Shown here: piece after piece, positions 8,140 to 18,800 of the stretch
Layout of the letters: each line of letters opens with the position of its first letter
Numbering within the stretch: the first letter of the stretch is position 1
Source of the DNA: Verrucomicrobiaceae bacterium
Lineage (GTDB): Bacteria > Verrucomicrobiota > Verrucomicrobiia > Verrucomicrobiales > Akkermansiaceae
DNA: 64,000 nt
Direction of reading: 5' to 3'
Assembly (NCBI GenBank): GCA_027485995.1
Contig: JAIXPW010000192.1
Span: 1-64,000, forward strand
The notes under the pieces: generated by a model
The model's database searches: none
Seen by the model: only the letters and a program-made list of their open reading frames with translations
Told to the model about the DNA's origin: nothing
Position numbers and translations under genes: made by a program

Positions 8140-9723
8140 TCAACCGCCGCAGTGGCAGCCACTGCCGCAGGAGGCGGCGCGCTTGGAGGCGAGCTTTTCC
8201 TCGAGGGCGATCGCGGTGGGGGAAATGGAAAGGCCACCGAGATTGGTGCAGCGCAGCTCGCGTGGCATCTGGGTCGAGACCTTCGCCGCGACGTCGATGA
8301 CCTCATCCAGCGGAATGACCGGATCGTAGCCGGCGAGGGCCATGTTGGCACACGACAGCGCGTTGCTGGCCGCCATCACGTTCTTTCCAAGGCAGGGCAC
8401 CTCGACGCGGTTCGCCACCGGATCGCAGATCAGGCCAATCATGTTCTGCATCGCCATCGAGGAAGCGGCCACGCATTGGGACAGCGATCCTCCGCCCAGC
8501 GTCACCAGCGCGGCCGCGGCCATGCAGGCGGCGGAACCTCCCTCGGCCTGGCAGCCTCCGACCTCCGCCGCAAAGGTCCAACGCGTGGCGATGAACACTC
8601 CGATGAGACCGCTGGCGAGCATGGCCTTGGCCATTTCCGTTTCATCCAGATTCAGGCATTCGGCCATGGCGATCACCGCGCCGGGCAAGGCTGCGCAGGC
8701 TCCGGCGGTGGGCGCGGCGACGATCACGCCCATCGAACTCTTCACTTCCATCAGCGCACTGACGTAAAGGACGATCCGGTTGAGCGCACCGCCGTCGAGA
8801 AGCCTCCCGGCTTTCATCAAGTCGTTGAATGCACCGCACTGATGGCCGAGCACGCGATCGTCGTAGGTCGTTCCCGCGATTCCCTCTGCGATCGAGGCTC
8901 GCAGGATCCTCACGATCCCGACCATTTTCTCGATGACCTCTTCCGCTGGAATCCCGCCTCGCGCCGATTCATAGGCAACCGCGAGCTGCCACAGGGGTGT
9001 GCCGCGACCGCCATCGTGAGTGAGCATTTCCGAGCAGGAGCAGAAGGGAACGGACGAGTTCCTGGATGACAGCACTGGCAGGACGGGCGCTAGACGTTTG
9101 ACCCGCAGGATGCCAGGCAAGCCCTCTAACAGGTCGTCGCCAACGAATGACTGGCCTTTGATTTCGATCAGCGTCCGGCCTGAAGATTGGAGAATGAGGA
9201 TCGCACCCGCCTCGAACCTGCTTGAAAGGGCCGCGACGATTTCTTCACCGGCACCTTCGACCCACAGCAGCGTTTCAAAGTAGTCACCGCCGATCGAAAG
9301 GGAAAAGCCATCGACGTCGATCACCTCGATCATCCCTCCGCCGGTCGAGATTGCCCGGAGCGTATGGACCTCGGTGTCGCTCCTGAGCGTGAGCCGATAG
9401 GTGTTGGGATGGGGATCGCCGGCATCGACGGTGACCATCGAAATCCGCACTCCAGAGTCGCGAAGGATGCCGAGGGACTCCGGCAGCAGGGGATCGGTGG
9501 CGTCCCAGCCCATCAGTCCGCCGCAGAGTCCCATGTCGGAGCCTTGGGTGTCGTGGGTGGTGGGCAGTGAACCATTGCGATCGAACTCCACCAGCACCTC
9601 CTGGAAATCCGAACTCATGAGGTCGCGCGCCAGTCGGCCGATCCTGAGCGCGGCGGCACAATGGGAACTCGACGGGCCGCGCATCACGGGACCGATCACG
9701 TCGTTGAAGATGCTGGGAAGCAT
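8140..9723 (-). CDS. sdaA: L-serine ammonia-lyase (iron-sulfur L-serine dehydratase)
   Basis: Deaminates L-serine to pyruvate and ammonia with a 4Fe-4S cluster. It is a single chain: the beta domain opens with the GPSSSH motif (residues about 17-22), then an ACT-like linker, then the alpha domain with KSSMGVIVAAPTAGACAALPG, FAAEVGGCQAEGGSAACMA and LICDPVANRVEVPCLGKN, which hold the cluster cysteines. About 527 residues fits the one-chain form. The tail CGSGCHCGG adds three cysteines and a histidine beyond the usual enzyme. A link with the sulfatase neighbours is not obvious; it may feed pyruvate metabolism. Confidence 0.92.
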   Translation of the reverse strand: MLPSIFNDVIGPVMRGPSSSHCAAALRIGRLARDLMSSDFQEVLVEFDRNGSLPTTHDTQGSDMGLCGGLMGWDATDPLLPESLGILRDSGVRISMVTVDAGDPHPNTYRLTLRSDTEVHTLRAISTGGGMIEVIDVDGFSLSIGGDYFETLLWVEGAGEEIVAALSSRFEAGAILILQSSGRTLIEIKGQSFVGDDLLEGLPGILRVKRLAPVLPVLSSRNSSVPFCSCSEMLTHDGGRGTPLWQLAVAYESARGGIPAEEVIEKMVGIVRILRASIAEGIAGTTYDDRVLGHQCGAFNDLMKAGRLLDGGALNRIVLYVSALMEVKSSMGVIVAAPTAGACAALPGAVIAMAECLNLDETEMAKAMLASGLIGVFIATRWTFAAEVGGCQAEGGSAACMAAAALVTLGGGSLSQCVAASSMAMQNMIGLICDPVANRVEVPCLGKNVMAASNALSCANMALAGYDPVIPLDEVIDVAAKVSTQMPRELRCTNLGGLSISPTAIALEEKLASKRAASCGSGCHCGG

Positions 9724-9824
9724 GGGTCGTCGGGTTGGATGGAGATTTCTTGGAGGCGATCTGTCTTACGTCGACTGCGCGCAGGCTTCGTCAGAATTGC
9801 AAACCAATCCCGACCCGCCAGCTT

Positions 9825-11015
9825 TCATGCCTGCTCCGGGAAAGCCTGCTGATGCTCCTCACGGTAGCGGGAGGGAGTCATGCCTTCGATCCGGGTGAAG
9901 ACCTTGCCGAAATGATCGGCGGAGCGGAATCCGGCGTCGATGGCCACATCCTTCATCGAGGCATCGGTTTCCACCATCCGGCGCTTGGCGCGTTGCAGGC
10001 GCAGGCGGGTGATCTCTCCTGCGATCGTCATGCCTGTCGATTCATTGAAGCGTCTTTCGAGGGTCCTGCGGGTGGTGGCCACGGCGGCGGCGACATGGCT
10101 TACCTGGATCCGGCGATGGCCGTTTTCCGCAATGAAGCGCATCGCACGGGCGACCAACGGATCCATCGAGGCATAGACATCGGTGGACTGGCGAGGGATG
10201 AGTGCCGCCGGTTGCACGAGTTCGGGGCGGGCAGGAGCCTTTCCCCCGGACATCAGGCGGTCGAGCATCGCTGCGGCCCGATAGCCGACCTGGCCGAATC
10301 CCAGATCGATGCTCGTCAGGCTGGGAGCAGGGGCCTTGCAGATTTCGGATTCATTGTGGGTCCCGACAATCGCCACGTCCTGCGAAACGTGCAGGCCTTT
10401 TGCGCGGCAGACATCGATCAGCAGACGGCAGAACAAATCCTGTGCGACAAAGATGCCGATGGGCAACTCCCAGCCGTCGATCCACTCCTCAAGTCCCTTC
10501 ACGAAGTCCTCCCACATCTCGGCCTGACCGTCGGCGCAGTTTCGGGCGACGCGGTGGGAGCTGCATGAAAAACTGGATTCCCGGATCACTTTTCGGAACC
10601 CGCGAAGCTGCTGGCTCGAGTCAAGGTCACGAAGAAACCCCAGATAGCCGAAGCTTCTGAAACCGCGCGCAAGAAGATGCTCCGCCGCCATCACGCCGGA
10701 GGCTTCGAAGTCGACGAACACGCTGGGAAGATCCTTCTCCGGGGAGTTGATCCACACATTGACGATCGGCACCCCCGCTGCACGTGCGGCTTGAGCCAGG
10801 CTGCTGCCAGCCCTCGCGATCACTCCATCGTAGGGAGCCTTGCCGTTGCAATGCGTCAGCATCCGTTCCGCGGCCGGACTGATCGAGCAATCCCATCCGA
10901 CCTCATCAGCGTATTTCTGACATCCCGCATAGACTTCCAGGTGCCGCTTGTATCCCCACTTCAGGTCGAGGGAGATGGCGACGCGCCGGGCTTTCCTGTT
11001 CTTGTTTCGCTTCAT
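9825..11015 (-). CDS. XylR-type (LacI-like plus AraC) transcriptional regulator
   Basis: Start at ATG 11015 (MKRNKNRKARRVAISLDL); a longer frame upstream has no homology. Residues about 11-280 form a periplasmic-binding-protein-type sugar sensor (YDGVIARAG, GVPIVNVW, GYLGF, DVAIVGTHN). Residues about 290-396 form a double-HTH AraC domain (HRRIQVSHVAAAVATTRRTLERRF... and AGFRSADHFGKVFTRIEGMTPSRYR). This is the architecture of E. coli XylR. It is divergent from the sulfatase at 11218 across a 200-nt gap and is probably its sugar-responsive activator. The ligand is unknown. Confidence 0.88.
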   Translation of the reverse strand: MKRNKNRKARRVAISLDLKWGYKRHLEVYAGCQKYADEVGWDCSISPAAERMLTHCNGKAPYDGVIARAGSSLAQAARAAGVPIVNVWINSPEKDLPSVFVDFEASGVMAAEHLLARGFRSFGYLGFLRDLDSSQQLRGFRKVIRESSFSCSSHRVARNCADGQAEMWEDFVKGLEEWIDGWELPIGIFVAQDLFCRLLIDVCRAKGLHVSQDVAIVGTHNESEICKAPAPSLTSIDLGFGQVGYRAAAMLDRLMSGGKAPARPELVQPAALIPRQSTDVYASMDPLVARAMRFIAENGHRRIQVSHVAAAVATTRRTLERRFNESTGMTIAGEITRLRLQRAKRRMVETDASMKDVAIDAGFRSADHFGKVFTRIEGMTPSRYREEHQQAFPEQA

Positions 11016-11153
11016 GCCGAAGTGACGGGGACGACGGGAATGTGGGAGACATCCATCGGTGGAGAAAGGCTGTTGGAATGACGCGATGGATACAAGGAGG
11101 GATCCGCATTCAGAAATGACTCGTCGCAAAATGGAGCAGGGATGGCGGGGAAA

Positions 11154-11170
11154 GGCGTTTGAATTCAATT
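11154..11170. promoter_or_regulatory. Possible regulator-binding site GGCGTTTGAATTC
   Basis: Lies 48 nt upstream of the sulfatase start in the divergent gap with the XylR-like gene. A similar AAACGGCGTTCGAATGAC occurs at 12892-12909 upstream of the SASA esterase gene. The GGCGTTYGAAT core is shared by the two promoter regions. Assignment to the XylR-like protein is a guess. Confidence 0.2.
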
Positions 11171-11217
11171 GTAGGATCGGCCACTTGCTGGCTGGATGAA
11201 ACGTCTTGATCAAACCC

Positions 11218-12843
11218 ATGAGATCCTTCCTTGCGATTCTTGCCGCGATGCTCGCCTGCGTCGCTCCTTTGTCTGCGGCCGCCCGACCGAATGTCGTGTT
11301 CATTCTGGCCGATGACCTGGGCTGGTCGGACGTCGGCTGCTATGGCGGGGAAATTTCCACACCGAACCTGGACTCGCTCGCGAAGGACGGCCTGCGCTTC
11401 ACTCAATTTTACAACACCGCCAGATGCTGGCCCACCCGCGGATCGCTGCTCACCGGCTACTATGCGCAGCAGATCCATCGCGATGCCTTGCCCGGGATCC
11501 CCGGTGGGGTGCAGGGCGTGCGACAAAAGTGGGCCCGCCTGTTGCCGGAGCTGCTCAAGCCAGCCGGATACCGGAGCTATCACAGCGGCAAGTGGCACAT
11601 CGATGGCAAGGTGCTGGCAGGAGGCTTCGACCGCTCGCTCAACCAGATGAACCCGGGCAACTTTTTCACCGCTGCGGGCAGCCAGCTCGATGACGTGCCG
11701 GTGAAGGTGCCTGCGGATGAGAGCGGATACTACTCGACCATTGCCATCGCCGACCACGCCGTCGAGTGCCTGAAGGATCACGCGGCCAATCATGCCGGCA
11801 CTCCGTTTTTCCAATACATCGCGTTCCTGGCTCCGCACTTTCCGCTGCATGCCCTGCCACAGGACATCGCGAAGTATCAGGACAAGTATCTGGGGGGCTG
11901 GGATGCGATGCGTGAGGCGCGCTTCAAGCGCCAGACCGACATGGGGCTGGTGCATACCACGCTGTCGCCACTGGAGCGTGAGGTGGGGCCTCCCTATGCT
12001 TTTTCCGGGGTATTGGAGAAGTTCGGACCCGGTGAAATCAATCGTCCGCTGCCATGGACGGAGTTGAATGAGGAGCAGCACAGCTTTCAGGCGACGAAGA
12101 TGGCGATCCACGCCGCGATGGTCGATCGCATGGATCGAGAGATTGGTCGGGTGGTCGAACAATTGAAGGCCATGGGAGCCTATGAGAACACGCTCATCTT
12201 CTTCGCCTCCGACAACGGGGCGAGCGCCGAGATGATGGTGCGCAACGGAGGCCACGATCCGAAGGCGGCTCCGGGAAGTGCGAAGACCTATCTTTGTCTC
12301 GGACCGGGTTTTTCCAGTGCCTGCAATACGCCTTTCCGCCGCCACAAGAGCTGGGAGTATGAGGGAGGGTGTGCATCTCCGTTGATTGTTCACTGGCCGG
12401 CCGGCATTCAGGCGAAAAACGAGATGCGGCAGACGCCTTCGCATGTGATCGACATCGTGCCCACCGTGCTGGCGGCCGCTGGTCTTGAGAAGCCCGCGCA
12501 ATGGGAGGGTGAGCCAATTCCTCCCGCGCCCGGAAAGAACCTTCTGCCCGCCTTTGAGAAGGACGTCACGATTTCGAGGAGCAGCCTGTGGTGGCTGCAT
12601 GAGGGGAATCGCGCGCTGCGTGCGGGGGACTGGAAGCTGGTCGCCGACAAGGGCAAGGCCTGGGAACTTTACGACCTCAAGAGCGATCGGGCCGAGCAGC
12701 ACGACCTTGCGGGCAAGATGCCGGACAAGGTGAAGGAGCTCGAAGCCCTGTGGCAGAAGCAGACGGATGACTTTTCCTCGCTGTCGAAGCAGACGCTGGT
12801 GAATCAACCGAAGCGCCAGGGTGGGGGAAAGAAACAGGACTGA
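11218..12843 (+). CDS. Secreted sulfatase (CWPTR motif)
   Basis: Signal peptide MRSFLAILAAMLACVAPLSAAA, then RPNVVFILADDLGWSDVGCYGG. The formylglycine cysteine is C70 in CWPTR followed by GSLLTGYYAQQ; downstream are SGKWHIDGK and the FFASDNGA metal site. The length of 541 residues and a lysine-rich tail (RQGGGKKQD) are slightly long for the family. An in-frame TTG at 11206 is less likely than ATG 11218. The gene diverges from the XylR-like regulator, suggesting inducible expression by a sugar released from the substrate. It is a separate transcription unit from the tandem pair at 3.9-6.9 kb. Confidence 0.9.
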   Translation: MRSFLAILAAMLACVAPLSAAARPNVVFILADDLGWSDVGCYGGEISTPNLDSLAKDGLRFTQFYNTARCWPTRGSLLTGYYAQQIHRDALPGIPGGVQGVRQKWARLLPELLKPAGYRSYHSGKWHIDGKVLAGGFDRSLNQMNPGNFFTAAGSQLDDVPVKVPADESGYYSTIAIADHAVECLKDHAANHAGTPFFQYIAFLAPHFPLHALPQDIAKYQDKYLGGWDAMREARFKRQTDMGLVHTTLSPLEREVGPPYAFSGVLEKFGPGEINRPLPWTELNEEQHSFQATKMAIHAAMVDRMDREIGRVVEQLKAMGAYENTLIFFASDNGASAEMMVRNGGHDPKAAPGSAKTYLCLGPGFSSACNTPFRRHKSWEYEGGCASPLIVHWPAGIQAKNEMRQTPSHVIDIVPTVLAAAGLEKPAQWEGEPIPPAPGKNLLPAFEKDVTISRSSLWWLHEGNRALRAGDWKLVADKGKAWELYDLKSDRAEQHDLAGKMPDKVKELEALWQKQTDDFSSLSKQTLVNQPKRQGGGKKQD

Positions 12844-13100
12844 ACATGGCAACCATTTTGAGAGCTCTGGGTGGTCGGAATGGGTGGCGTAAAACGGCGT
12901 TCGAATGACGGAATCAAGCTGAAATGATTCTGAGCGTCCGGCGGTATCCACCGAGCGGGCTTTTCCCTCTCTCCGTCACCCCGTCATCCATCGAATTGCA
13001 AGCACAGCAGGATGACATCCCATGAGATCAAAGGGCCGGTGAAACAGCTCACCCTCCGCATCCTGTTGCCAACTCTCCCACAAACCCAATCAAACGATCC

Positions 13101-14183
13101 ATGAAGACCCGAACCCTATCGAAAGCCGTGTTCATGCTCGCCGCCACGGCGGTCGGACTCACGAGTTTGTCCGCAGAACAGAAGTTCGACACCGATCCGA
13201 AGCACCAGCTTCCGCGTCCCGACTCCAAGCCCGCCGACATGACAAAGCCCGTCAAGGTCTTCATCATGATGGGGCAGTCGAACATGTTCGGGATGGGGGA
13301 TGTTTCTCCGGTGGAGAAAAAAGGAACTCTCGAATGCCTGACGAAGACGGACAAGAAGTATCCCCATTTGACTGACGATGCCGGTGCGTGGACGACGAGG
13401 AATGATGTCCGCTATGTCCAGGTGATGCAGGGAAGGGGCGGCATGCAGGTCGTTCACGACGAGTTCCTGACGGTCAAAGGAAAGACCCTGGGGCCCGAGA
13501 TCCAGTTCGGCCACATCATGGGCCAGAAGCTCGACGAACCGGTCCTTCTTCTCAAGAGCTGCATCGGCAACCGCAGCCTCGGCTGGGACCTGCTTCCTCC
13601 GGGCAGCGAGCGGTTCGTGGTCGATGGCAAGACCTACGCCGGCTACAAGGACACGCCCGACTCGTGGATCGAAGGCCAGCCAAAGAAGGAGGTCCCCTGG
13701 TATGCCGGAAAGCAGTATGATGACGATCTCACCAACGCCAAAGCCATCCTGAATGACATCGGCAAGTACTACCCCGGTGCGACGAAATATGAGATCGCTG
13801 GATTTGTCTGGTGGCAGGGCCACAAGGACCAGAACGCCGCCCATGCCGGCCGCTATGAGTTGAACCTGGTGAACCTGATCAAGTCGCTCCGCAAGGACTA
13901 CGATGCGCCAAAGGCACCCTTCGTCCTCGCCACGGGCTGCGGAAATCCAGGCCGCGCCAGCTTCGGTCTCCAGATCGCCGAAGCGCAGCTCGCGGTGGGG
14001 GATTCCAAGAAGCATCCGGAGTTCGCGGGCAGCGTGAAGTGCGTGGACATCCGCGATCTCTGGCCCACGCCGGAGGACTCTCCGAATCCCAAGCAGGACT
14101 ACCACTATTTCAAGAATGCCGGCACCTACATGGAGGTCGGCAACGCACTCGGTTGGGCGATGGCTGATCTGCTGAAAAAGTGA
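13101..14183 (+). CDS. Secreted SASA-domain (DUF303) carbohydrate esterase
   Basis: Signal peptide ending near LSA. The SGNH-type nucleophile block is VFIMMGQSNMFG (Ser60); LLLKSCIGNRSLGWDLLP is the oxyanion region, and GFVWWQGHKDQN is the conserved WxQGxxD-like segment. Family members remove O-acetyl groups from sialic acid or acetylated plant and algal polysaccharides. Its position after a sulfatase and before a GntR-type regulator fits removal of acetyl decorations before glycan cleavage. The 360-residue length is normal. Confidence 0.88.
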   Translation: MKTRTLSKAVFMLAATAVGLTSLSAEQKFDTDPKHQLPRPDSKPADMTKPVKVFIMMGQSNMFGMGDVSPVEKKGTLECLTKTDKKYPHLTDDAGAWTTRNDVRYVQVMQGRGGMQVVHDEFLTVKGKTLGPEIQFGHIMGQKLDEPVLLLKSCIGNRSLGWDLLPPGSERFVVDGKTYAGYKDTPDSWIEGQPKKEVPWYAGKQYDDDLTNAKAILNDIGKYYPGATKYEIAGFVWWQGHKDQNAAHAGRYELNLVNLIKSLRKDYDAPKAPFVLATGCGNPGRASFGLQIAEAQLAVGDSKKHPEFAGSVKCVDIRDLWPTPEDSPNPKQDYHYFKNAGTYMEVGNALGWAMADLLKK

Positions 14184-14311
14184 ATCATCTCCCTGCGGTT
14201 CTTCGATTTTCCCTGTGACCCCGAGTTTGTTGCGGCTTTCCGTGCTGTCCTCTCTTTCGAGGTCCGGGGTCGTGTGGACTCCATGATGGATCCCGGTTGA
14301 ACCCAGTCAGA

Positions 14312-15379
14312 TCAATGCCTGGCCACGGGACCAATCGTTCCGCCGTGGATGAATTCCGCCCCGGTCAGGGTTTGCCGGATATCGTGCTTCCCCATGCTGA
14401 TGTTCGCGGCCCAGCGCACGATACGCCGGACCACCGGTCGGCTGTCCCAGCGGATGTGGGAGATCGATGGCTTGCACCACGCGAAGGAGGAATCAGCATC
14501 GGTGCAGATCAGGGAAACGTCATCAGGCACACGCAGGCCGCGTCTGGCAAGGAACTGCTGGGTCGCTGCGAACAGTGTGGCTTCATCAACAATGAGGGCC
14601 GTAGGGGGAGTCACCCGGAACAGGGCTTCAAGGCGTGCGTGAAATCCATCAATCGTCTCCTCCCAGTCGGGAAGATGGTAAGGCCCCGGAGGAATGCCAT
14701 GGGACTCCAGTTCACCAAGAAAGGCGCGCTCGAATTCGCCAGGTTGGGGCAGACGACGGACTTTTCGAGTGAGCAGTGCAATGCGCTTGTGTCCCAGGCC
14801 GATGAGCGTGCGGGTCGCCTCCGCGCAGACCGGAGGTTTGTTCGGGCCGACCCCGGCGATCGCCAGTCCGCGACGTCGCCCGAAGACCGCAAAGGTTGGA
14901 ATGGGTTGCTTGCTGAACCATTCAAGGACCTCCCTTGATCCTGCCAGCACCAACCACGCGTCGACGGCCGTCCTTTCAACAAGCCTCGACAGCTTCCGGA
15001 CGTCGTTCCCAAGGTCCACCAGGCTGACTGGCGCGAAGTGGACCGTGTGTCCCGAATCCACCAGTTCGTAGTGCAGGCCGATCACATACTCCAGTTGGCG
15101 GTCCGCCTTCTCACTGAGCAGGATCGCGACCCTCAGGCCCCGCTTTTGTTGGTCGTCGCGCACTTCGATGCTGCGTTTCCTGCGAGGTCCCTGACTGGTC
15201 AGCAGGCCTTCGTTTTCGAGAATCCTCAGTGCCGCCTCCACGGTCTTTCGGCTGACCCCCAGTTCCTCGGAAAGCCGGTCCACGCCGGGCAGAAATCCGC
15301 TCCAGTGCCCCCTGATCAGCTCATGTCTCAGATAAACGGCGACCTGTTCGACAGCGGAAAGAATCTTCAGCAGAGGCAT
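14312..15379 (-). CDS. GntR-type regulator with LacI-like sugar-binding domain
   Basis: N-terminal winged helix (residues about 8-75: VYLRHELIRGHW, DRLSEELGVSRKTVEAALRILENEGLL) followed by a periplasmic-binding-type effector domain (LRVAILLSE, DAWLVLAGS, HKRIALLTR, PPTALIVDEATLF, DVSLICTDAD). The arrangement is that of AraR or verrucomicrobial GntR/LacI hybrids. It faces the SASA esterase gene convergently and diverges from the giant PATR gene with a 500-nt gap, so it may control either. It should respond to a sugar; which one is not evident. Confidence 0.85.
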   Translation of the reverse strand: MPLLKILSAVEQVAVYLRHELIRGHWSGFLPGVDRLSEELGVSRKTVEAALRILENEGLLTSQGPRRKRSIEVRDDQQKRGLRVAILLSEKADRQLEYVIGLHYELVDSGHTVHFAPVSLVDLGNDVRKLSRLVERTAVDAWLVLAGSREVLEWFSKQPIPTFAVFGRRRGLAIAGVGPNKPPVCAEATRTLIGLGHKRIALLTRKVRRLPQPGEFERAFLGELESHGIPPGPYHLPDWEETIDGFHARLEALFRVTPPTALIVDEATLFAATQQFLARRGLRVPDDVSLICTDADSSFAWCKPSISHIRWDSRPVVRRIVRWAANISMGKHDIRQTLTGAEFIHGGTIGPVARH

Positions 15380-15879
15380 GAGCTATTTCTGCCCTCCTGG
15401 AGGGGGTAGAAGGCAAGCGTGAACTGAGTTGCCGCGAGGAGGGGGAGGGCTACGCTGGCACATCGATCCGAAGTTTGCCCGCTTGTCTCGGCCCGGTTTC
15501 AGCCATGCGATCTGAAGGTGTCCTCGTCTTGAGGCCGCCCTTTCCATGGCGGCCCCCGCATTCAGTTTGTGAACCACGAGTCGAAGCAAGACAATGAACC
15601 CTCAAACCCTCCACACTCTCTCCTGGCCCGACGGCAGGCGTGTCTTCCAGGCAGGCCCGACCTTCAGCCGTTGAAACGAATGCTGCCCAAGGTTGCAGGT
15701 CGGGACGACCTGCCGCTCGAATGTGATTGGAGGCTCGGTCATCGTCGGCATCATTCACATCGGAGTCATTTTTCACGGAGCAAACCTGCTCATTCGCGTC
15801 GAGGCCGTGGTTCCGGGCTCAGGCGTGCTTCCGGATTTCAGATTCAGAATCAGAACCACCCACCAAAACCCATCAAAGC
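15380..15879. other. 500-nt intergenic region upstream of the first PATR gene
   Basis: No convincing gene. It should hold the promoters of the GntR-type regulator and the PATR gene. It contains the perfect hairpin GCAGGTCG-GGA-CGACCTGC at 15695-15713, one of the GGA-loop hairpins that recur at 36.2 and 37.2-37.5 kb. No clear -35/-10 pair was recognised. Confidence 0.5.
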
Positions 15880-18800
15880 ATGAAAACCCGCCAGTCGAAT
15901 CCATTTCATCGTCACTCTGCCAGGGTCGCCGCCTTTTCGGTTTCCTTGATCAGTCACTTCGCCGCCCCCTCCGCTTCGGCCGCCACCCTTTACTGGGATA
16001 CGGATGGAACGTCTGCGGGCTTTGGTGACACGGCAGGAACCTGGGGAACCAGCGCCTTCTGGAGCGCAACCGCCACCGGGGCTTCCCCACATGCCGCCAC
16101 CACGGCGACCACCACGGCGGACACCCTCAACTTCGGCACGGCCACCTTGTCACTTGGTGCCACCGCCTCGGGCGTGAGTGTCGGCACCGTCAGTGCCGGC
16201 AGCATCACGTTTGGTGCCGGCCAGACCAGCCCGGTCGTGCTTTCGGGAGGCGGGATCACGCTGGCAGCAACCTCGACCATCACGGTCAACAATGCTGCGG
16301 ATACCATCGGTTCCAATCTCAGCGGACCGACCACCAGTTTGACCAAAGCCGGCACCGGTGCTCTGACCCTGTCCGGAACCAACAGCTACACCGGCAACAC
16401 GGTGGTCACCGGTGGCACGCTCAATCTCACAGGAAGCCTCAGCGGCAACACCACCAGTTCCACGCTTTCACTTGGTTCCGCCGCGACGAACACGGTGGCC
16501 AACGTCAGCGGCAACATGACGCTTTTCAACATCACTGGTGCCGCCGTCGCGAGCAGCAACGCCGTTTACAATCAGACGGCAGGCACGGTCAACGTGACCC
16601 CCACCGCCTCGACAATGTTCCTGACCACCGTGGGCTACAACCATCTCAACCTGACCGGTGGCACCTTGAAGGTGAATGCGGGCACCAGCCTCCTTGCTTC
16701 CGGCACCGGCGTTGGCGTGGCCTATGTGGGTGGAACCGGATTGTTTGATCTAAGCAGCGCCACCACCAACGGAGGAGTCGTGTTCGGAGGGTCTGGCTCG
16801 CTGACCGTGGGGCCGGGAGGCACGATGACCCGCGCCGGTGCCGCCGGTGCCTTCTATTTCAATGTGGCCACAAACTCCTTCAGCGTCACCAACATCGCAG
16901 GTGGAAGCCTTGATCTCGGATCGAGCTTTGTCCGGATGGGCAACGGCTCAGGGGTTACGGGTCTGAACGGCAACATCAACCTCGCTGGGGGGACCCTCAC
17001 CCTGGGCACGGTCATTGCAAACATCGCCACCAGCACCGGCAACCTCTACGCCAACTACGCGGGTGGCACCTTCAAGGCCACGGCCAATCTCACCAACCCG
17101 GTCACCACTGGCAACGGCATCACCGCCATCTCCACCCTCTTTGGAGCGATCAACAACACCGGCACCAGCCAGGATTTCACCGGCGGACTCACGATCGGCA
17201 CCAATGGTTTCGCAGTGAGCTACGCCAATCCACTCCGGGCTGCTTCAGGAAATGGCGTGACCCAGTCCGCCATGACGATCACCGGTGGCAGCGGCTACAT
17301 TGGTGCCCCGCTCGTTCGCTTCACCGGCGGCACCCTGGCCACGAACGGCTCCCCGGCTTCCGGCTACGCGATCGTCAGCGGCGGCGCGGTGACCGACATC
17401 GTCATCACCTCACCCGGCTCCTACACCGTTGCTCCGACCGTCACTCTAACAGGTGGCGGCGGCACTGGAGCGAGTGTTTCCATCGGCAGTCTCAGTGCCA
17501 ATGCCGCTGATACCGGTCTCACCAAGATCGGCAGCGGCACCCTGACGCTCACCGGAGCCAACACCTATGCCGGTCCGACCACCATCAGCGCAGGAACCCT
17601 CAGCGCCGGAACCATCGTGGTCAGCGGCGGCAGCAGCCATCTTGGCAACGCCACCAGTGCCGTCACCCTGGGATCGACAGGCGCGCAGGGAACCCTTTCC
17701 TACACCGGAAACTCCGCCACCTTCACCCGCGGATTCATCATCGGTGGCGCAGGCGGCGGGCGCCTCGATGTGACCAGTTCCAGCCAGACCTTGAGCGTTT
17801 CAACCGGGACTGTCACCGGTAGCGGGCTGTTCACGGTTGGTGGCGCGGGCAGCGCCTCGATCAGTTCCAATCTCTCTCATTCCGGTGGTCTGACGAAGAC
17901 GGACGCCGGCACTCTAACACTCTCCGGGACGAACACCTACAACGGTGCCACCAGTGTCAACGCAGGCACGTTGAGCCTGGCTTCAACAGGGTCGATTTCG
18001 GGTTCGGGCGTCTCCACCAGCGGCACAGGCATCCTTTCGCAAAGTGCCACAAGCTCGATTGGCGGAACTGGAACGACCTTCACCCAGGGCAGCTCCGGAT
18101 CGTCCACCCTGGCGGGCACGAACACCTTCACTGGTGCGACCCTGGTCTCCGACGGCACGCTCGCCCTCAGTGCTACTGGTTCAATCAACAACTCCAGCGG
18201 CATCACCGTCAACGGCAGCGCCGCGAAGCTCCTGCAAACCAGCAGCACGGCGATCACTCCGACCGTGACGCTCACCCAGGGAACCCTTACCGGAAATGGT
18301 TCCCTCAGCACCGTCAACGTCGGTAGCGGCACCGGTGGCATCCTCTCGAACAATGACGGACTTGCCGGAGCTTCCCTGACGATCGGTGCTCTCGCCTTCG
18401 ACGGTGCAGCGGTGGTGAACACCTTCAGCTCCAGCGCCTCGGCCCCCATCGTCACGACCTCCCTTTCGAGCAATGCGGCGGGAACCGTGACGATCAATCC
18501 ATCGGCCGCCACGTGGACCAATGGGACCACGTATGACCTGATCAGCTACGGTGGCAGCATCGGCGGTGCTGGATTCGGGCAGTTTGTCCTCGGCACGGTC
18601 TCCGGCCTTTCAGGTCGTCAGTCGGCGACCTTTGGAAACTCGGGAACCGCGATCACGCTGGCGATTGCGGGAGATGCGCCCTACTGGTCCGGCAATGGCG
18701 ATGGCAAATGGAACACCTCCTCGACCAACAACTGGAAGCTGCTCTCCAACAACAGCAACACGACCTTCGTCACCACCGACATCGCGCTGTTCAACGACAA

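Noticed and set aside
11110-12951. 613-codon open frame on the minus strand opposite the sulfatase
   Set aside because: It is the antisense shadow of a GC-rich gene; composition is Arg/His/Leu-rich without motifs, and the plus strand has full sulfatase signatures.
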